From positions 1 through 64,000 of the forward strand of contig JAIUOT010000053.1 in the NCBI GenBank assembly GCA_020161015.1: a stretch of 64,000 nucleotides of DNA, written 5' to 3'. Below, piece by piece: positions 55,181-63,593 of this stretch (positions are counted from its first letter, which is position 1; each line of letters begins with the position of its first letter). A program made the translations under genes and the position numbers. Origin of the DNA: Actinomycetota bacterium (GTDB taxonomy: Bacteria > Actinomycetota > Actinomycetes > Propionibacteriales > Propionibacteriaceae). The notes beneath the pieces are model-generated. The model had not been told where the DNA came from, ran no database searches, and saw only the letters and a list, made by a program, of their open reading frames with translations.

Positions 55181-57865
55181 TCAGCGACGGCGGCGGCGCC
55201 GCAGCCACACCGCGGCCGCGGTCCCCAGCACGAGCCCGCCACCGGCCAGCGCCCAGGCCGTGCGGGACGGCCGCGCGACGGCGGGCGGCTCGGCCTCCGC
55301 GCCGGGCAGCCGGACCTTCCCGGCAGAGCCGTCCACGGTGACCTCGTCGCCGGTGCGGATCAGCCGGGTCGCCGCTCCGGTGCCGAGGACGGCCGGGATG
55401 CCGTACTCGCGGGCGACGATCGACCCGTGGCTGAGCACGCCCCCGACGTCGGTGACCACGCCGGCGGCCATCGCGAACAGCGGGGTGTAGGCCGGGGTCG
55501 TGATGGCCGCCACCAGCACCTCCCCGGGCTGGAAGGCCGCGAAGTCCTCCGGCCCCGAGAGCACGCGGGCCCGCGCGGTGACCACGCCGCCGCTGCCGAC
55601 CGTGCCCGAGAGCACCGACCCGTCCTGGCCCTCGCGCGCCGGGTACATCCAGGCGAAGGCGTCCATCACCTTGTTGCGGGGCAGCGACTGCGGCGGTGTG
55701 GCCAGGCGCTGCCCGCGGGCCACCTCCTTGCGGGCCGCGACCCGGTCGCGCAGGTCGTCGTCCACCGGCCCGCCGTCGTCCAGCGCCGCGGCGGCGTCCC
55801 TGGCCTCGGCCAGCTCCAGCCAGCACACGTCCATCGGCTCGTCCAGGGCACCGGCCCCGACCAGCCGCCACCCGAGCTCGCGCAGCAGCGGGCGCGCGAC
55901 CGGGGCGTACAGGCCCATCGCGGCCAGCGCGTCCTCGCGCAGCGGCGTCGTGTGCTGGGCGCGGGTGAGCAGCGTGCGGGCCTGCGCGGCGCGCCAGCCA
56001 CCGAGCCGGGTGAGCAGCTTCGCCGCGGCGTCGTCCCTCGCCGCGGCCGCACGGCGCTGCCGCGCGTACGGGTCGGGCGCGTCCGGGTCGAGGTCGAATC
56101 GCAGCGCCTGCAGCAGGGGAGCGGGGTCGTCCGCCGGCACCGGGTTCACCGGGTCGAGGTTGTACAGGGTGTGCCCGTGGGTGGCCAGGTGGGCACCGAA
56201 GCGCGCGTGCCAGTCCGCCCACACCTGTGGCGACACCCCGTCCGGCGGCTCGGCGGCCATCGCGTCCGTCGAGGGCGCGGCCAGCGCAACGGCGAGCTCG
56301 TGGTGCGACCGCACCCAGCGCGACAGGTCGTAGAGGTCCTTCTCCGCCCGCACGGGCTCGGAGTCGAAGCCGAGCAGGAAGGTCTCCGCCGGCGGTCCGG
56401 ACGGTGCTCGCAGCAGGCGGTTGTAGACGCCGGTCCAGGTCAGCTCCGCCATCGCAGCGAGCGGGATGATCGTCTGCACCGACGTGTAGTAGTAGGCCAT
56501 GGCGTCCACCAGCCGTCCCACCGCGTCGAGGAGCGCGCGTGCCGGCAGCCCGGCCGGGGGCGTGGACGCCTCCGCCGTCACCTCGCTCCGGTACTCCTCC
56601 AGGCGCCGCCGCCACCGGTCCTCCACCCACTCGCCGCCGCCGGCGAGGAGCCGGGTCAGCGCGGGCGTGGCCTTGAGCATCTTCGCCATGGCCGCCGAGG
56701 TGTACCGGTAGTACGCGTAGCCGTTGATGGTCGGGAAGCCGACCTCCCCGAAGTCCTCTCCGGGCGCGAGTTCGGCCAGGAGGCGGCGCAACCCCGACGG
56801 GACGGCGGTCGCCGCGAGTCCGGCGAACAGCGGGGTGAGCGGGTCGGGCAGCTGCTCGGTGATCGAGGCGCGGAAGTACAGCCCCGGCGCGGGTACCGGC
56901 CATTCGGTCGGCACCGGCCCGATCCGCTCGGGCAGCGCCGTGACCGGCCGCGCCTGGACGATGTGGAAGGTGCCCCCGGCCAGGACCCACTCGATGTCCT
57001 GCGGCCCCCCGAAGTGCCGCTCGATCGCCGAGCCGAGGCCCGCGAGCTGGAGGGCGTCGGCGTCGTCGAGCACCGCCGCCCCGCGCTGGCCGGACGGCGT
57101 CCCGGTCGTCCGCGTCCGGCCGCCCTCGGCCTCAGGCACGGCGTCGATACGGACGGCCTTGTCGGCGACCAGGCGGGTGAGCACGCGGCCGGTCGCGGTG
57201 TCGACCACCACGGTGTCCGGGTCGACGAGCCCGGACACCACGGCCTCGCCGAGCCCCCAGGCCGCGGTGATCACGGTCTCCTCCGTGCGCCCGTTCGCGG
57301 GGTTGGCGGTGAACATCACCCCGGCCGCGTCCGCGGGCAGCATCCGCTGCACCACGACCGCGAGCGCGATGTCCCCGTCCCCCGCCTCCGGGTGCGCGGC
57401 GCGGTAGTGGACGGCACGGTCGGTCCACAGCGAGGCCCAGCAGTCGCGGACGGCTGCGAGCAGGGCGTCCTCGCCGACGACGTTGAGGTAGGTGTCCTGC
57501 TGCCCGGCGAAGCTCGCCTCGGGCAGGTCCTCCGCGGTGGCGGACGAGCGGACGGCCACCGGCCCGCCGCCGAGGTGCACCGAATAGGCGGCCCGGATCT
57601 CCTCGGCGACGCCCGAGGGCAGGTCGTGGCCCGAGAACGGCCCGGCCACGCGTTCGCCGATGCCGGTGCCGCCGGCGGAGACGAGCGCGGCGAGCTCCTC
57701 GGCCAGCCCGGTCTCCCGCACGAAAGCGCGGTAGGCCTCGGTGGTCACGACGAACCCGTTGGGCACCGGGAACCCCGCGCTGAGGAGGTCGCCGAGGTTG
57801 GCTCCCTTGCCGCCGGCGAGCGCACCGTCGTGTCTGGTCACCTGGTCGAGCCAGCGAATCGTCAT
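55181..57865 (-). CDS. PEP synthase/rifampin phosphotransferase-like protein with C-terminal membrane helix
   Basis: The 894-residue protein has an N-terminal ATP-grasp domain (GGKGANLGDLLSAGFPVPNGFVVT; RSSATAEDLPEASFAGQQDT; DIEWVLAGGTFHIVQARPVT), a central region of about 430 residues unlike PEP synthase, and a phosphohistidine swivel domain (TDVGGVLSHGSIVAREYGIPAV; active His near 825). This order matches rifampin phosphotransferases and related PEP-utilising enzymes. A single hydrophobic segment near 867-886 followed by RRRRRR ends the protein, so it is probably tethered to the membrane. AGGAGG lies 6 nt before the ATG at 57865. Confidence 0.85.
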   Translation of the reverse strand: MTIRWLDQVTRHDGALAGGKGANLGDLLSAGFPVPNGFVVTTEAYRAFVRETGLAEELAALVSAGGTGIGERVAGPFSGHDLPSGVAEEIRAAYSVHLGGGPVAVRSSATAEDLPEASFAGQQDTYLNVVGEDALLAAVRDCWASLWTDRAVHYRAAHPEAGDGDIALAVVVQRMLPADAAGVMFTANPANGRTEETVITAAWGLGEAVVSGLVDPDTVVVDTATGRVLTRLVADKAVRIDAVPEAEGGRTRTTGTPSGQRGAAVLDDADALQLAGLGSAIERHFGGPQDIEWVLAGGTFHIVQARPVTALPERIGPVPTEWPVPAPGLYFRASITEQLPDPLTPLFAGLAATAVPSGLRRLLAELAPGEDFGEVGFPTINGYAYYRYTSAAMAKMLKATPALTRLLAGGGEWVEDRWRRRLEEYRSEVTAEASTPPAGLPARALLDAVGRLVDAMAYYYTSVQTIIPLAAMAELTWTGVYNRLLRAPSGPPAETFLLGFDSEPVRAEKDLYDLSRWVRSHHELAVALAAPSTDAMAAEPPDGVSPQVWADWHARFGAHLATHGHTLYNLDPVNPVPADDPAPLLQALRFDLDPDAPDPYARQRRAAAARDDAAAKLLTRLGGWRAAQARTLLTRAQHTTPLREDALAAMGLYAPVARPLLRELGWRLVGAGALDEPMDVCWLELAEARDAAAALDDGGPVDDDLRDRVAARKEVARGQRLATPPQSLPRNKVMDAFAWMYPAREGQDGSVLSGTVGSGGVVTARARVLSGPEDFAAFQPGEVLVAAITTPAYTPLFAMAAGVVTDVGGVLSHGSIVAREYGIPAVLGTGAATRLIRTGDEVTVDGSAGKVRLPGAEAEPPAVARPSRTAWALAGGGLVLGTAAAVWLRRRRRR

Positions 57866-57929
57866 CACAACCCTCCTACGTACCCCGGCGAGGGGTGCCG
57901 GGCACCCTCCCGCTGACCTCTCCCACCCG

Positions 57930-58634
57930 TCATGCCTTGTCGCCGAGAAGTCGCGCGAGCCGCGCCTTGGTGCGGTTGGTCCGCACGATCCACGCGAGGT
58001 CGGGGTCGTCCCCGCCGAGCGCGGTGAACACCGGCAGGCCGGCCGGCGGGTCGGCGGCCACGGCGACGCTCCAGCAGTAGCCCAGCGCCTGCCGCAGGGT
58101 CCGGGCGTCCGCCTCGCGGCGACGGGACGGCGGCAGCGCCAGCAGGGCTGCGGTCGCCGTCGCGCAGGTGCGCAGCGCCGTGGCCGCGGCCGCGGCGGTG
58201 CGCAGCAGCCGCGGCTCGCAGATGGCGGCCACGGCCGCCCGCTGCACCAGGGGGTCGGGGTGCGCGGCCCACGCCGTCACGAGCGCGGCCACGGCATCGC
58301 CGTCCACGTCCCCGATCCGCTGGGCGGCCATGGCGACCGCCTCCCGCACCCGCCAGGACGGGTCGGCGGCCGCGGCGGTGAGCAGGGCTGTGGTGCCCGC
58401 CGGGTCGTCGGCGTACAGGCGGCCGAGCACGATCACGCCACAGCAGCGCAGGTACTCGTCCGGTTCGGCGCGCAGCCGCTCGGCATGGTCGGCGCGGAGG
58501 TGGTCGCCCGCCGCAGCGAGGAGCTCGAGGTTCCCTCGCGGCCCGGGGAGCCCCGAGTGCGCGGTGAGGTAGGCCGCCACGTCGTCGTACCCGGCCGCCA
58601 GGCGGACGGGCAGGTCGGCATCGAGCGCAGGCAC
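57930..58634 (-). CDS. HEAT-like repeat protein
   Basis: The 234-residue protein is mostly Ala/Leu-rich paired helices of about 30 residues (DPSWRVREAVAMAAQRIGD; HPDPLVQRAAVAAICEP), a HEAT or DNA-alkylation-repair-like solenoid. It has no signal or membrane helix. Function is unknown; related solenoids bind proteins or DNA. GTG at 58634 is chosen as the start of the conserved region; CAGGGT lies 6 nt upstream. The MerR-HEAT protein at the other end of the window has similar repeats. Confidence 0.65.
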   Translation of the reverse strand: MPALDADLPVRLAAGYDDVAAYLTAHSGLPGPRGNLELLAAAGDHLRADHAERLRAEPDEYLRCCGVIVLGRLYADDPAGTTALLTAAAADPSWRVREAVAMAAQRIGDVDGDAVAALVTAWAAHPDPLVQRAAVAAICEPRLLRTAAAAATALRTCATATAALLALPPSRRREADARTLRQALGYCWSVAVAADPPAGLPVFTALGGDDPDLAWIVRTNRTKARLARLLGDKA

Positions 58635-58683
58635 GGCCCCACCCTGCCACGGCGCCCGTCGCCGGGGGACGGGTTGGGTGAAT

Positions 58684-59664
58684 TCAGCGCAGCGTGAGCA
58701 GCCGGGCCTCACCGGGCTGGAGCAGGCGAGGGTTGGCGCCCCCGGCGGCCAGCCAGTCGGCGGCGGCCGGCGGCAGGTCGAGCGGCACCGGGTCGAACAG
58801 GTTGGTCACCAGCACCGGCAGCAGCAGGGCGTGCGGCTCCGCCGGCTGGACGGGGCCGACCACGAGCGCCCGGCCGACCAGCCCCGCGCCGGTGAGCAGC
58901 AGCACCTCGTCGAGCTGGCTCAGCTCCTCCGGGTCGACGTCCATCGCGAGGCCGATCGCGACGTCGCCGGCCTCACCCAGCGCCGCGGCCAGCGCCGCCG
59001 GGTCGTCCGGGCCGAGCCGGACCAGCCAGCGGCTGCCGGGGCCCTCCGTCCGCCGGATCGCCCGGATCACCTCCTGCATGTCCAGGTGGTTGGCCGTGCG
59101 CCACCGCGCCAGCGTGCGGCGGGCGTTCCGGCGCAGCCGGGCGTCCGCGCCGGTACGGGCCAGGTGCCAGTCGAGAGCGCTGCGCGCGTAGTCGATGACG
59201 GCGACCGGACGCGCGGAGCGGATCGCGTCCAGCGCCGGCCGGAGCCCCACCCCCTGCGCGAGCAGCAGCGCCAGCACCGCGGACGGCGCCCGGTTCACCC
59301 CCATGTGGCAGTGCACCAGCACCTTCGTCCCCGGCTCGGCGAGCGCGTCGGCGACCCAGTCGGCCAGTTCCGCGAACCACTCCGGGCCGATCCGCTGCCC
59401 GGCGTCGGCCACCCGGTGCTGCAGGTAGCGCACCTGGGGGGCCCAGCCCCGCACCAGGGCCTCGTCGCTCCACTCCTCGCGCAGGTCGACGATGTGGGTG
59501 ATCCCGGCGGCGAGCAGCTCGTCCAGCTGGGCACGCGCACGGCGGAAGTGGGGGGAGAGGTCACCACCCACGGCCAGCCGCGGGGTCACGAAGTCCGCAT
59601 TCGCGATCTGCAGCACCGGCAGTGCCGCAACGCCCGTGACGTCGGTGCCGGTGGGGTCGCTCAC
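58684..59664 (-). CDS. Dual-specificity-type protein phosphatase
   Basis: The 326-residue protein has a cysteine phosphatase domain with HCHMGVNRAPS (about 117-127; CX5R P-loop) and an upstream general-acid region around DLREEWSDEALVRGW. Residues about 200-326 form a second, uncharacterised domain. Eukaryotic-like dual-specificity phosphatases act on phospho-Tyr/Ser/Thr proteins or phosphoinositides. CATGAT (59671-59676) lies 6 nt before the GTG with no SD, so the message is probably leaderless. Confidence 0.83.
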   Translation of the reverse strand: MSDPTGTDVTGVAALPVLQIANADFVTPRLAVGGDLSPHFRRARAQLDELLAAGITHIVDLREEWSDEALVRGWAPQVRYLQHRVADAGQRIGPEWFAELADWVADALAEPGTKVLVHCHMGVNRAPSAVLALLLAQGVGLRPALDAIRSARPVAVIDYARSALDWHLARTGADARLRRNARRTLARWRTANHLDMQEVIRAIRRTEGPGSRWLVRLGPDDPAALAAALGEAGDVAIGLAMDVDPEELSQLDEVLLLTGAGLVGRALVVGPVQPAEPHALLLPVLVTNLFDPVPLDLPPAAADWLAAGGANPRLLQPGEARLLTLR

Positions 59665-59780
59665 GATTCCATCATGCCCATGACTGCTCCGGATTCCGCC
59701 GCCGCACGAGGGGCGTCGCCACGCTTCTCAGGCGCTGGTCGAGACTCTGTGTACGAAGTTCGGCATTTTTCCAGAACTCG

Positions 59781-59809
59781 TTTACCAATGGTGGGAGGTG
59801 CGGCATAGT
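59781..59809 (+). promoter_or_regulatory. Promoter of the CAP-domain gene
   Basis: TTTACC (59781-59786) and CATAGT (59804-59809) are 17 bp apart. Just downstream lies the perfect palindrome CCCGTACGGG (59814-59823), at the likely transcription start, which could be an operator. The leader is about 64 nt and ends in AAAAAGGA before the ATG. Confidence 0.5.
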
Positions 59810-59879
59810 AATTCCCGTACGGGAGGGTACCTGTCGCCCCCGGGCGGCGGAGAACTGAACAGAAAAAGGATGCACCGCC

Positions 59880-60659
59880 ATGCACACCTTCCGTACCGTG
59901 CGCTCCCGCGCACTCGCCGTCGTGACCCTCGGCCTGACCGTCGCGCTCACCGTTCCTGCCCTGCCGGCCTCCGCCGAGGACAGCGCGCCCGCTCCGGTTG
60001 CTGCCGCCACCATCTCGAAGCTGACGCCGGGTTCCGGCGTGACCTCCGGTGGCGCCGTGGTCACCATCACCGGCACCGGCTTCACCGACGTGTCCGCCGT
60101 CACGCTGGGCTCCGTCCCCGTGACCCGGTTCGACGTCGTCTCCGCGGTGAAGCTGACCGTGATCACCCCGCCGCTCGAGGCGGGCACCTACGCGCTCTCC
60201 GTGACGACCCCGGCCGGCACGACCACAGCGGGGAAGTACACCGTCCGCACCTTCACCGACGAGGTGCTGCGCCTGGTGAACGAGGCCCGCTCCACCGCCC
60301 GCACCTGCGGGTCGACGAAGTACAAGGCCGTCCGGCCGGTGCGCGCGGACGCGACCCTCGCCCGGGTCGCCACCGCCCACAGCGCCGACATGGCGCGGCG
60401 CGACTACTTCAGCCACACCTCGAAGAACGGCGACTCCCCGTTCGACCGCATGAAGGACGCCGGCTACCGCTACAGCTCGGCGGGCGAGAACATCGCCGCC
60501 GGCTTCCGGACTCCGAGTTCCGTGGTCAACGCCTGGCTGAAGAGCCCCGGCCACTGCCGCAACATCATGAAGCGCAGCTACACCGAGCTCGGTGTCGGCT
60601 ACGCCGTCGGCGGCACCTACGGAACCTACTGGACGCAGGACTTCGGCAACCCCCGCTGA
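59880..60659 (+). CDS. Secreted CAP-domain protein with an IPT/TIG domain
   Basis: The 259-residue protein has a cleavable signal (AMA-type end ASAED, about 32), an IPT/TIG beta-sandwich (about 45-120: ISKLTPGSGVTSGGAVVTITGTGF) and a CAP (SCP/PR-1) domain (about 123-259) with VARLNEAR-like LRLVNEARSTA, HSADMARRDYFSHTS, GENIAAGF, and GHCRNIM with the paired His residues of the cleft. Bacterial CAP proteins are common on Gram-positive surfaces and are mostly uncharacterised. The C-terminus ends QDFGNPR, as in the family. Confidence 0.88.
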   Translation: MHTFRTVRSRALAVVTLGLTVALTVPALPASAEDSAPAPVAAATISKLTPGSGVTSGGAVVTITGTGFTDVSAVTLGSVPVTRFDVVSAVKLTVITPPLEAGTYALSVTTPAGTTTAGKYTVRTFTDEVLRLVNEARSTARTCGSTKYKAVRPVRADATLARVATAHSADMARRDYFSHTSKNGDSPFDRMKDAGYRYSSAGENIAAGFRTPSSVVNAWLKSPGHCRNIMKRSYTELGVGYAVGGTYGTYWTQDFGNPR

Positions 60660-60670
60660 AGCCCCCATTA

Positions 60671-60710
60671 GGCCGGTCGCAAGGAACGATTTCCGCCGTT
60701 CCGACCGGCC
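60671..60710 (+). terminator. Hairpin after the CAP-domain gene
   Basis: GGCCGGTC (60671-60678) pairs with GACCGGCC (60703-60710), and GGAACG (60683-60688) with CGTTCC (60697-60702), with a 4 nt bulge on one side and an 8 nt loop. It starts 12 nt after the stop codon. No T-run follows. Confidence 0.55.
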
Positions 60711-60771
60711 ACCCGGCCCAGCCGCCCATCCCCCCGCGGTGCCCCGGCACCCACGGCTGGACCGGAACCGC

Positions 60772-60814
60772 GCCGGCTGCGCGGGCACGTCAGGGAGGTG
60801 CCCGCACAGCCGGC
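60772..60814. terminator. Strong hairpin upstream of the alpha-glucosidase gene
   Basis: GCCGGCTG-C-GCGGGCAC (60772-60788) pairs with GTGCCCGC-A-CAGCCGGC (60798-60814) around a 9 nt loop: 16 base pairs with one mismatch. It may be a second terminator or a structured element in the leader of the downstream gene. The rest of 60660-60932 holds no gene that I can support. Confidence 0.45.
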
Positions 60815-60932
60815 GTTACGTCGTCCCCGGGTCGCGCCGCGACACGTGTCGCGGAGTGGTCAGGATTCGCCGCCACACCCCCGGCCGGGCCATGCTTGTC
60901 GAGGACCCGTCCGGACCGGTAGAGAGGCGTCC

Positions 60933-62615
60933 ATGACCACCCTGCGATCCCGCCAGGCCGCCGGCGACACCGACTGGTGGCGCAGCGCGGTGGTGTACCA
61001 GATCTACCCGCGCAGCTTCGCCGACGACAACGGCGACGGCGTCGGCGACATCAACGGCATCCGCTCGCGCCTGCCGCACCTCGCCCGGCTGGGGGTGGAC
61101 GCCATCTGGATCAACCCCTGGTACCCCTCGCCCATGAAGGACGCCGGCTACGACGTCTCCGACTACCGGGCGATCGAGCCGGTGTTCGGCACGATGGCCG
61201 AGGCGGAGGCGCTGATGGCCGAGGCGCACGCGCTCGGCATCCGGGTGATCCTCGACATCGTGCCCAACCACACGTCGGACCAGCACCCGTGGTTCCAGGC
61301 GGCACTGGCCGCGGGCCCGGGCTCGCCCGAGCGGGCGCGGTACATCTTCCGGGACGGGCGCGGCCCGGGCGGAGACCTGCCGCCGAACGACTGGCGCAGC
61401 GAGTTCGGCGGGCCGGCGTGGAGCCGGGTCACCGAGGCCGACGGGCGTCCGGGCCAGTGGTACCTGCGGCTGTTCGCCCCCGAGCAGCCCGACGTGAACT
61501 GGGACCACCCCGACGTGCACGCCGAATTCGAGGAGAGCCTGCGGTTCTGGTTCGACCGGGGCGTCGACGGCTTCCGCATCGACGTGGCCCACGGCCTGGT
61601 GAAGGACGCGGGCCTCGCCGACGTCGCCGGGCTGGAGTTCCCGCTGCCCGACGACACGCCGGAGGGCGTCGAGCACCCGCACTGGGACCAGCCGGGGGTG
61701 CACGACATCTTCCGCCGCTGGCGAGCGGTCGCCGACGCCTACGACGGCCCGCGGGTGTTCTGCGGGGAGATCTGGGTGGGCAGGGACCACCGGCTCACCG
61801 CCTACCTGCGTCCCGACGAGCTGCACACGGCGTTCAACTTCAACTTCCTGATGGCCCCGTGGCTGGCGTCCCCCCTGCGCGAGACGATCACCTCCACGCT
61901 GGCGGCCCACGCAGCGGTCGGCGCCCCGGCCACCTGGGTGCTGGGCAACCACGACGTCTGCCGGCCGGTCTCCCGCTACGCCCGGCCGCAGGACCGCGTG
62001 CGCGAGGGGTTCCCGTCCCTCCAGGGGTACCTCGGCCTGCCCGCCGACCTGGACGCCGGGCGGCGCCGGGCACGGGCCGCGGCCCTGCTGAGCCTGGCCC
62101 TGCCCGGGGGGGCCTACGTCTTCGCCGGCGAGGAGCTGGGACTGCCAGAGGTCGAGGACATCCCGCTGGAGGCGCGCCAGGACCCGATGGTGGCCGGTAC
62201 CGGGGGCGCCAACATCGGCCGGGACGGCTGCCGCGTCCCGCTGCCGTGGACGACCGACGGCTCGAGCTTCGGGTTCGGGCCTGACGGCGGCGCGGCCCCG
62301 TGGCTGCCACAGCCGCCCGACTGGGGACGCTGGAGCACGGCTGCCCAGGAGGGCGACCCGGCGTCGTTCCTCGAGCTGTACCGCAGGGCACTCTCCGTGC
62401 GCGGCGGGCACCCCGCCCTCGGCGACGGTGCGCTCGCCTGGGTGGACGCCGGCCCCGACGTGCTCGCCTTCACCCGCGAGCCGGGCTTCGGCTGCTGGGT
62501 GAACCTCGGCACCGACCCGGTGCCCCTCCCCGCAGGACGCGTGCTGGTGGCCAGCGGCCCGCTCGCCGATGGCGCCCTGCCGGCCGACACGGCCGCCTGG
62601 CTGGCGTTGGACTGA
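60933..62615 (+). CDS. Alpha-glucosidase, glycoside hydrolase family 13
   Basis: The 560-residue enzyme has the GH13 layout of oligo-1,6-glucosidase/alpha-glucosidases: WWRSAVVYQIYPRSFADDNGDGVGDI at the N-terminus, region I DIVPNHTSD, region II GFRIDVAHG (nucleophile Asp), region III CGEIWVG (acid Glu), region IV LGNHDVCRP (Asp). It is intracellular and would release glucose from maltose or isomaltose-type sugars, matching the GH15 and GH13 enzymes elsewhere in the window. Confidence 0.92.
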   Translation: MTTLRSRQAAGDTDWWRSAVVYQIYPRSFADDNGDGVGDINGIRSRLPHLARLGVDAIWINPWYPSPMKDAGYDVSDYRAIEPVFGTMAEAEALMAEAHALGIRVILDIVPNHTSDQHPWFQAALAAGPGSPERARYIFRDGRGPGGDLPPNDWRSEFGGPAWSRVTEADGRPGQWYLRLFAPEQPDVNWDHPDVHAEFEESLRFWFDRGVDGFRIDVAHGLVKDAGLADVAGLEFPLPDDTPEGVEHPHWDQPGVHDIFRRWRAVADAYDGPRVFCGEIWVGRDHRLTAYLRPDELHTAFNFNFLMAPWLASPLRETITSTLAAHAAVGAPATWVLGNHDVCRPVSRYARPQDRVREGFPSLQGYLGLPADLDAGRRRARAAALLSLALPGGAYVFAGEELGLPEVEDIPLEARQDPMVAGTGGANIGRDGCRVPLPWTTDGSSFGFGPDGGAAPWLPQPPDWGRWSTAAQEGDPASFLELYRRALSVRGGHPALGDGALAWVDAGPDVLAFTREPGFGCWVNLGTDPVPLPAGRVLVASGPLADGALPADTAAWLALD

Positions 62616-62736
62616 CCCGGGGAACGGGGCCCCGGCGCGAACGCAATTCGGGGCTACTGCCCGCCGCCGGGGGCACCGGTCCCCTAGCCTGATCGTCGGG
62701 GTGGACGGCGGTGTCCGCCGACGACAGGAGGTTCAG

Positions 62737-62916
62737 ATGGCAGGCAAGTTCGAGGTGTACGCCGACGCGAAGGGCGAGTACCGCTGGCGGCTGAAGGCCT
62801 CCAACGGACAGACCATCGCCACCGGTGGCGAGGGCTACGCCAGCAAGGCCAACGCCAAGGCGGGCATCGAGTCGGTCCGCAAGAACGCTCCCGAAGCCGA
62901 GATCGTCGAGGTCTGA
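62737..62916 (+). CDS. YegP/DUF1508-family small protein
   Basis: The 59-residue protein is a single DUF1508 repeat: FEVYADAKGEYRWRLKASNGQTIATGGEGYASK, ending VEV. Family members have one or two such repeats; their function is unknown. AGGAGG lies 5 nt before the ATG. A textbook terminator follows 12 nt after the stop. Confidence 0.9.
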   Translation: MAGKFEVYADAKGEYRWRLKASNGQTIATGGEGYASKANAKAGIESVRKNAPEAEIVEV

Positions 62917-62928
62917 CGCGCAAAGGGA

Positions 62929-62958
62929 AAGGGCCGGGAGATCTCCCGGCCCTTTTTT
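62929..62958 (+). terminator. Intrinsic terminator after the YegP-like gene
   Basis: A perfect 26 bp palindrome (62929-62954, centre AGATCT) is followed by T6 (62953-62958). It is the only classical T-run terminator I see in the window. It could also serve the convergent membrane-protein gene. Confidence 0.9.
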
Positions 62959-62969
62959 CGTGCGTGGTG

Positions 62970-63437
62970 TCAGGCGGCAGCGGGTGCCCGCGCCTCCGCG
63001 ACGTCCTCGACCGACCCCGAGGCCACGCTACGCAGCCCCCAGCCGAGCACGATCCCCAGGACGCCCACGCCGATCGCGAAGAGCGCGACGCCGAACGCGA
63101 TCACCGACGTGAACAACGACGAGCGCAGGAAGGACGCGGTCATCGCCGTCTGGCGCAGAGGGTCGTCCTGGGCGAGTTCGGCATAGGTCTTGCCGCCGGT
63201 GGCCTTCAGCGCGTGGCCGGCGATCACGTCCGCCTGGACGAACGCCTCCAGCGGGCCGGTGACCTTCGCGCCGGCGAACATCGGCGCGTCCTTCGAGACG
63301 GTGATGTTCTCTGCGGCGAGCTTCGCGCTCACCATCCCCCAGGTCACGCCGCCGGCCAGCACCATCAGCAGGCCGATCAGGATGCTCACCAGTCCCAGCG
63401 TCCGCGCCGTCCTCGCCCGGGAAGAACTCCTCGCCAT
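62970..63437 (-). CDS. Small membrane protein of the family often called LigA
   Basis: The 155-residue protein has two hydrophobic helices (about 12-37 and 108-135) flanking an extracytoplasmic domain with AENITVSKDAPMFAGAKVTGP and ALKATGGKTYAELAQDDPLRQTAM. Actinobacterial relatives are widely misannotated as aromatic ring-opening dioxygenase LigA; no dioxygenase features are visible. An iron box overlaps its promoter, so it is likely induced by iron limitation. GAAGGAG precedes the ATG. Confidence 0.8.
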   Translation of the reverse strand: MARSSSRARTARTLGLVSILIGLLMVLAGGVTWGMVSAKLAAENITVSKDAPMFAGAKVTGPLEAFVQADVIAGHALKATGGKTYAELAQDDPLRQTAMTASFLRSSLFTSVIAFGVALFAIGVGVLGIVLGWGLRSVASGSVEDVAEARAPAAA

Positions 63438-63477
63438 GGCTACTCCTTCGTGTGTCGCCGGCGCCTCCTCGCGCCGG

Positions 63478-63499
63478 AATGTAGGTAAGCCTAACCTTG
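63478..63499. promoter_or_regulatory. DtxR/IdeR-type iron box
   Basis: The 19 bp at 63481-63499, GTAGGTAAGCCTAACCTTG, matches 17 of 19 positions of the consensus TWAGGTWAGSCTWACCTWA. On the minus strand it overlaps a TACATT -10 element (63483-63478) of the membrane-protein gene. It is about 95 bp upstream of the flavodoxin start, too far for simple repression of that gene but possible for looping or a second promoter. Confidence 0.75.
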
Positions 63500-63593
63500 C
63501 CCGGACGATCCGGTTGCGCTTTCAACGAAGTCGCTGACCAGCCACCGAAAACGCCGTCCGGCTCCCCCGCGGCGTGCGTAGGGTGTGCGCACC

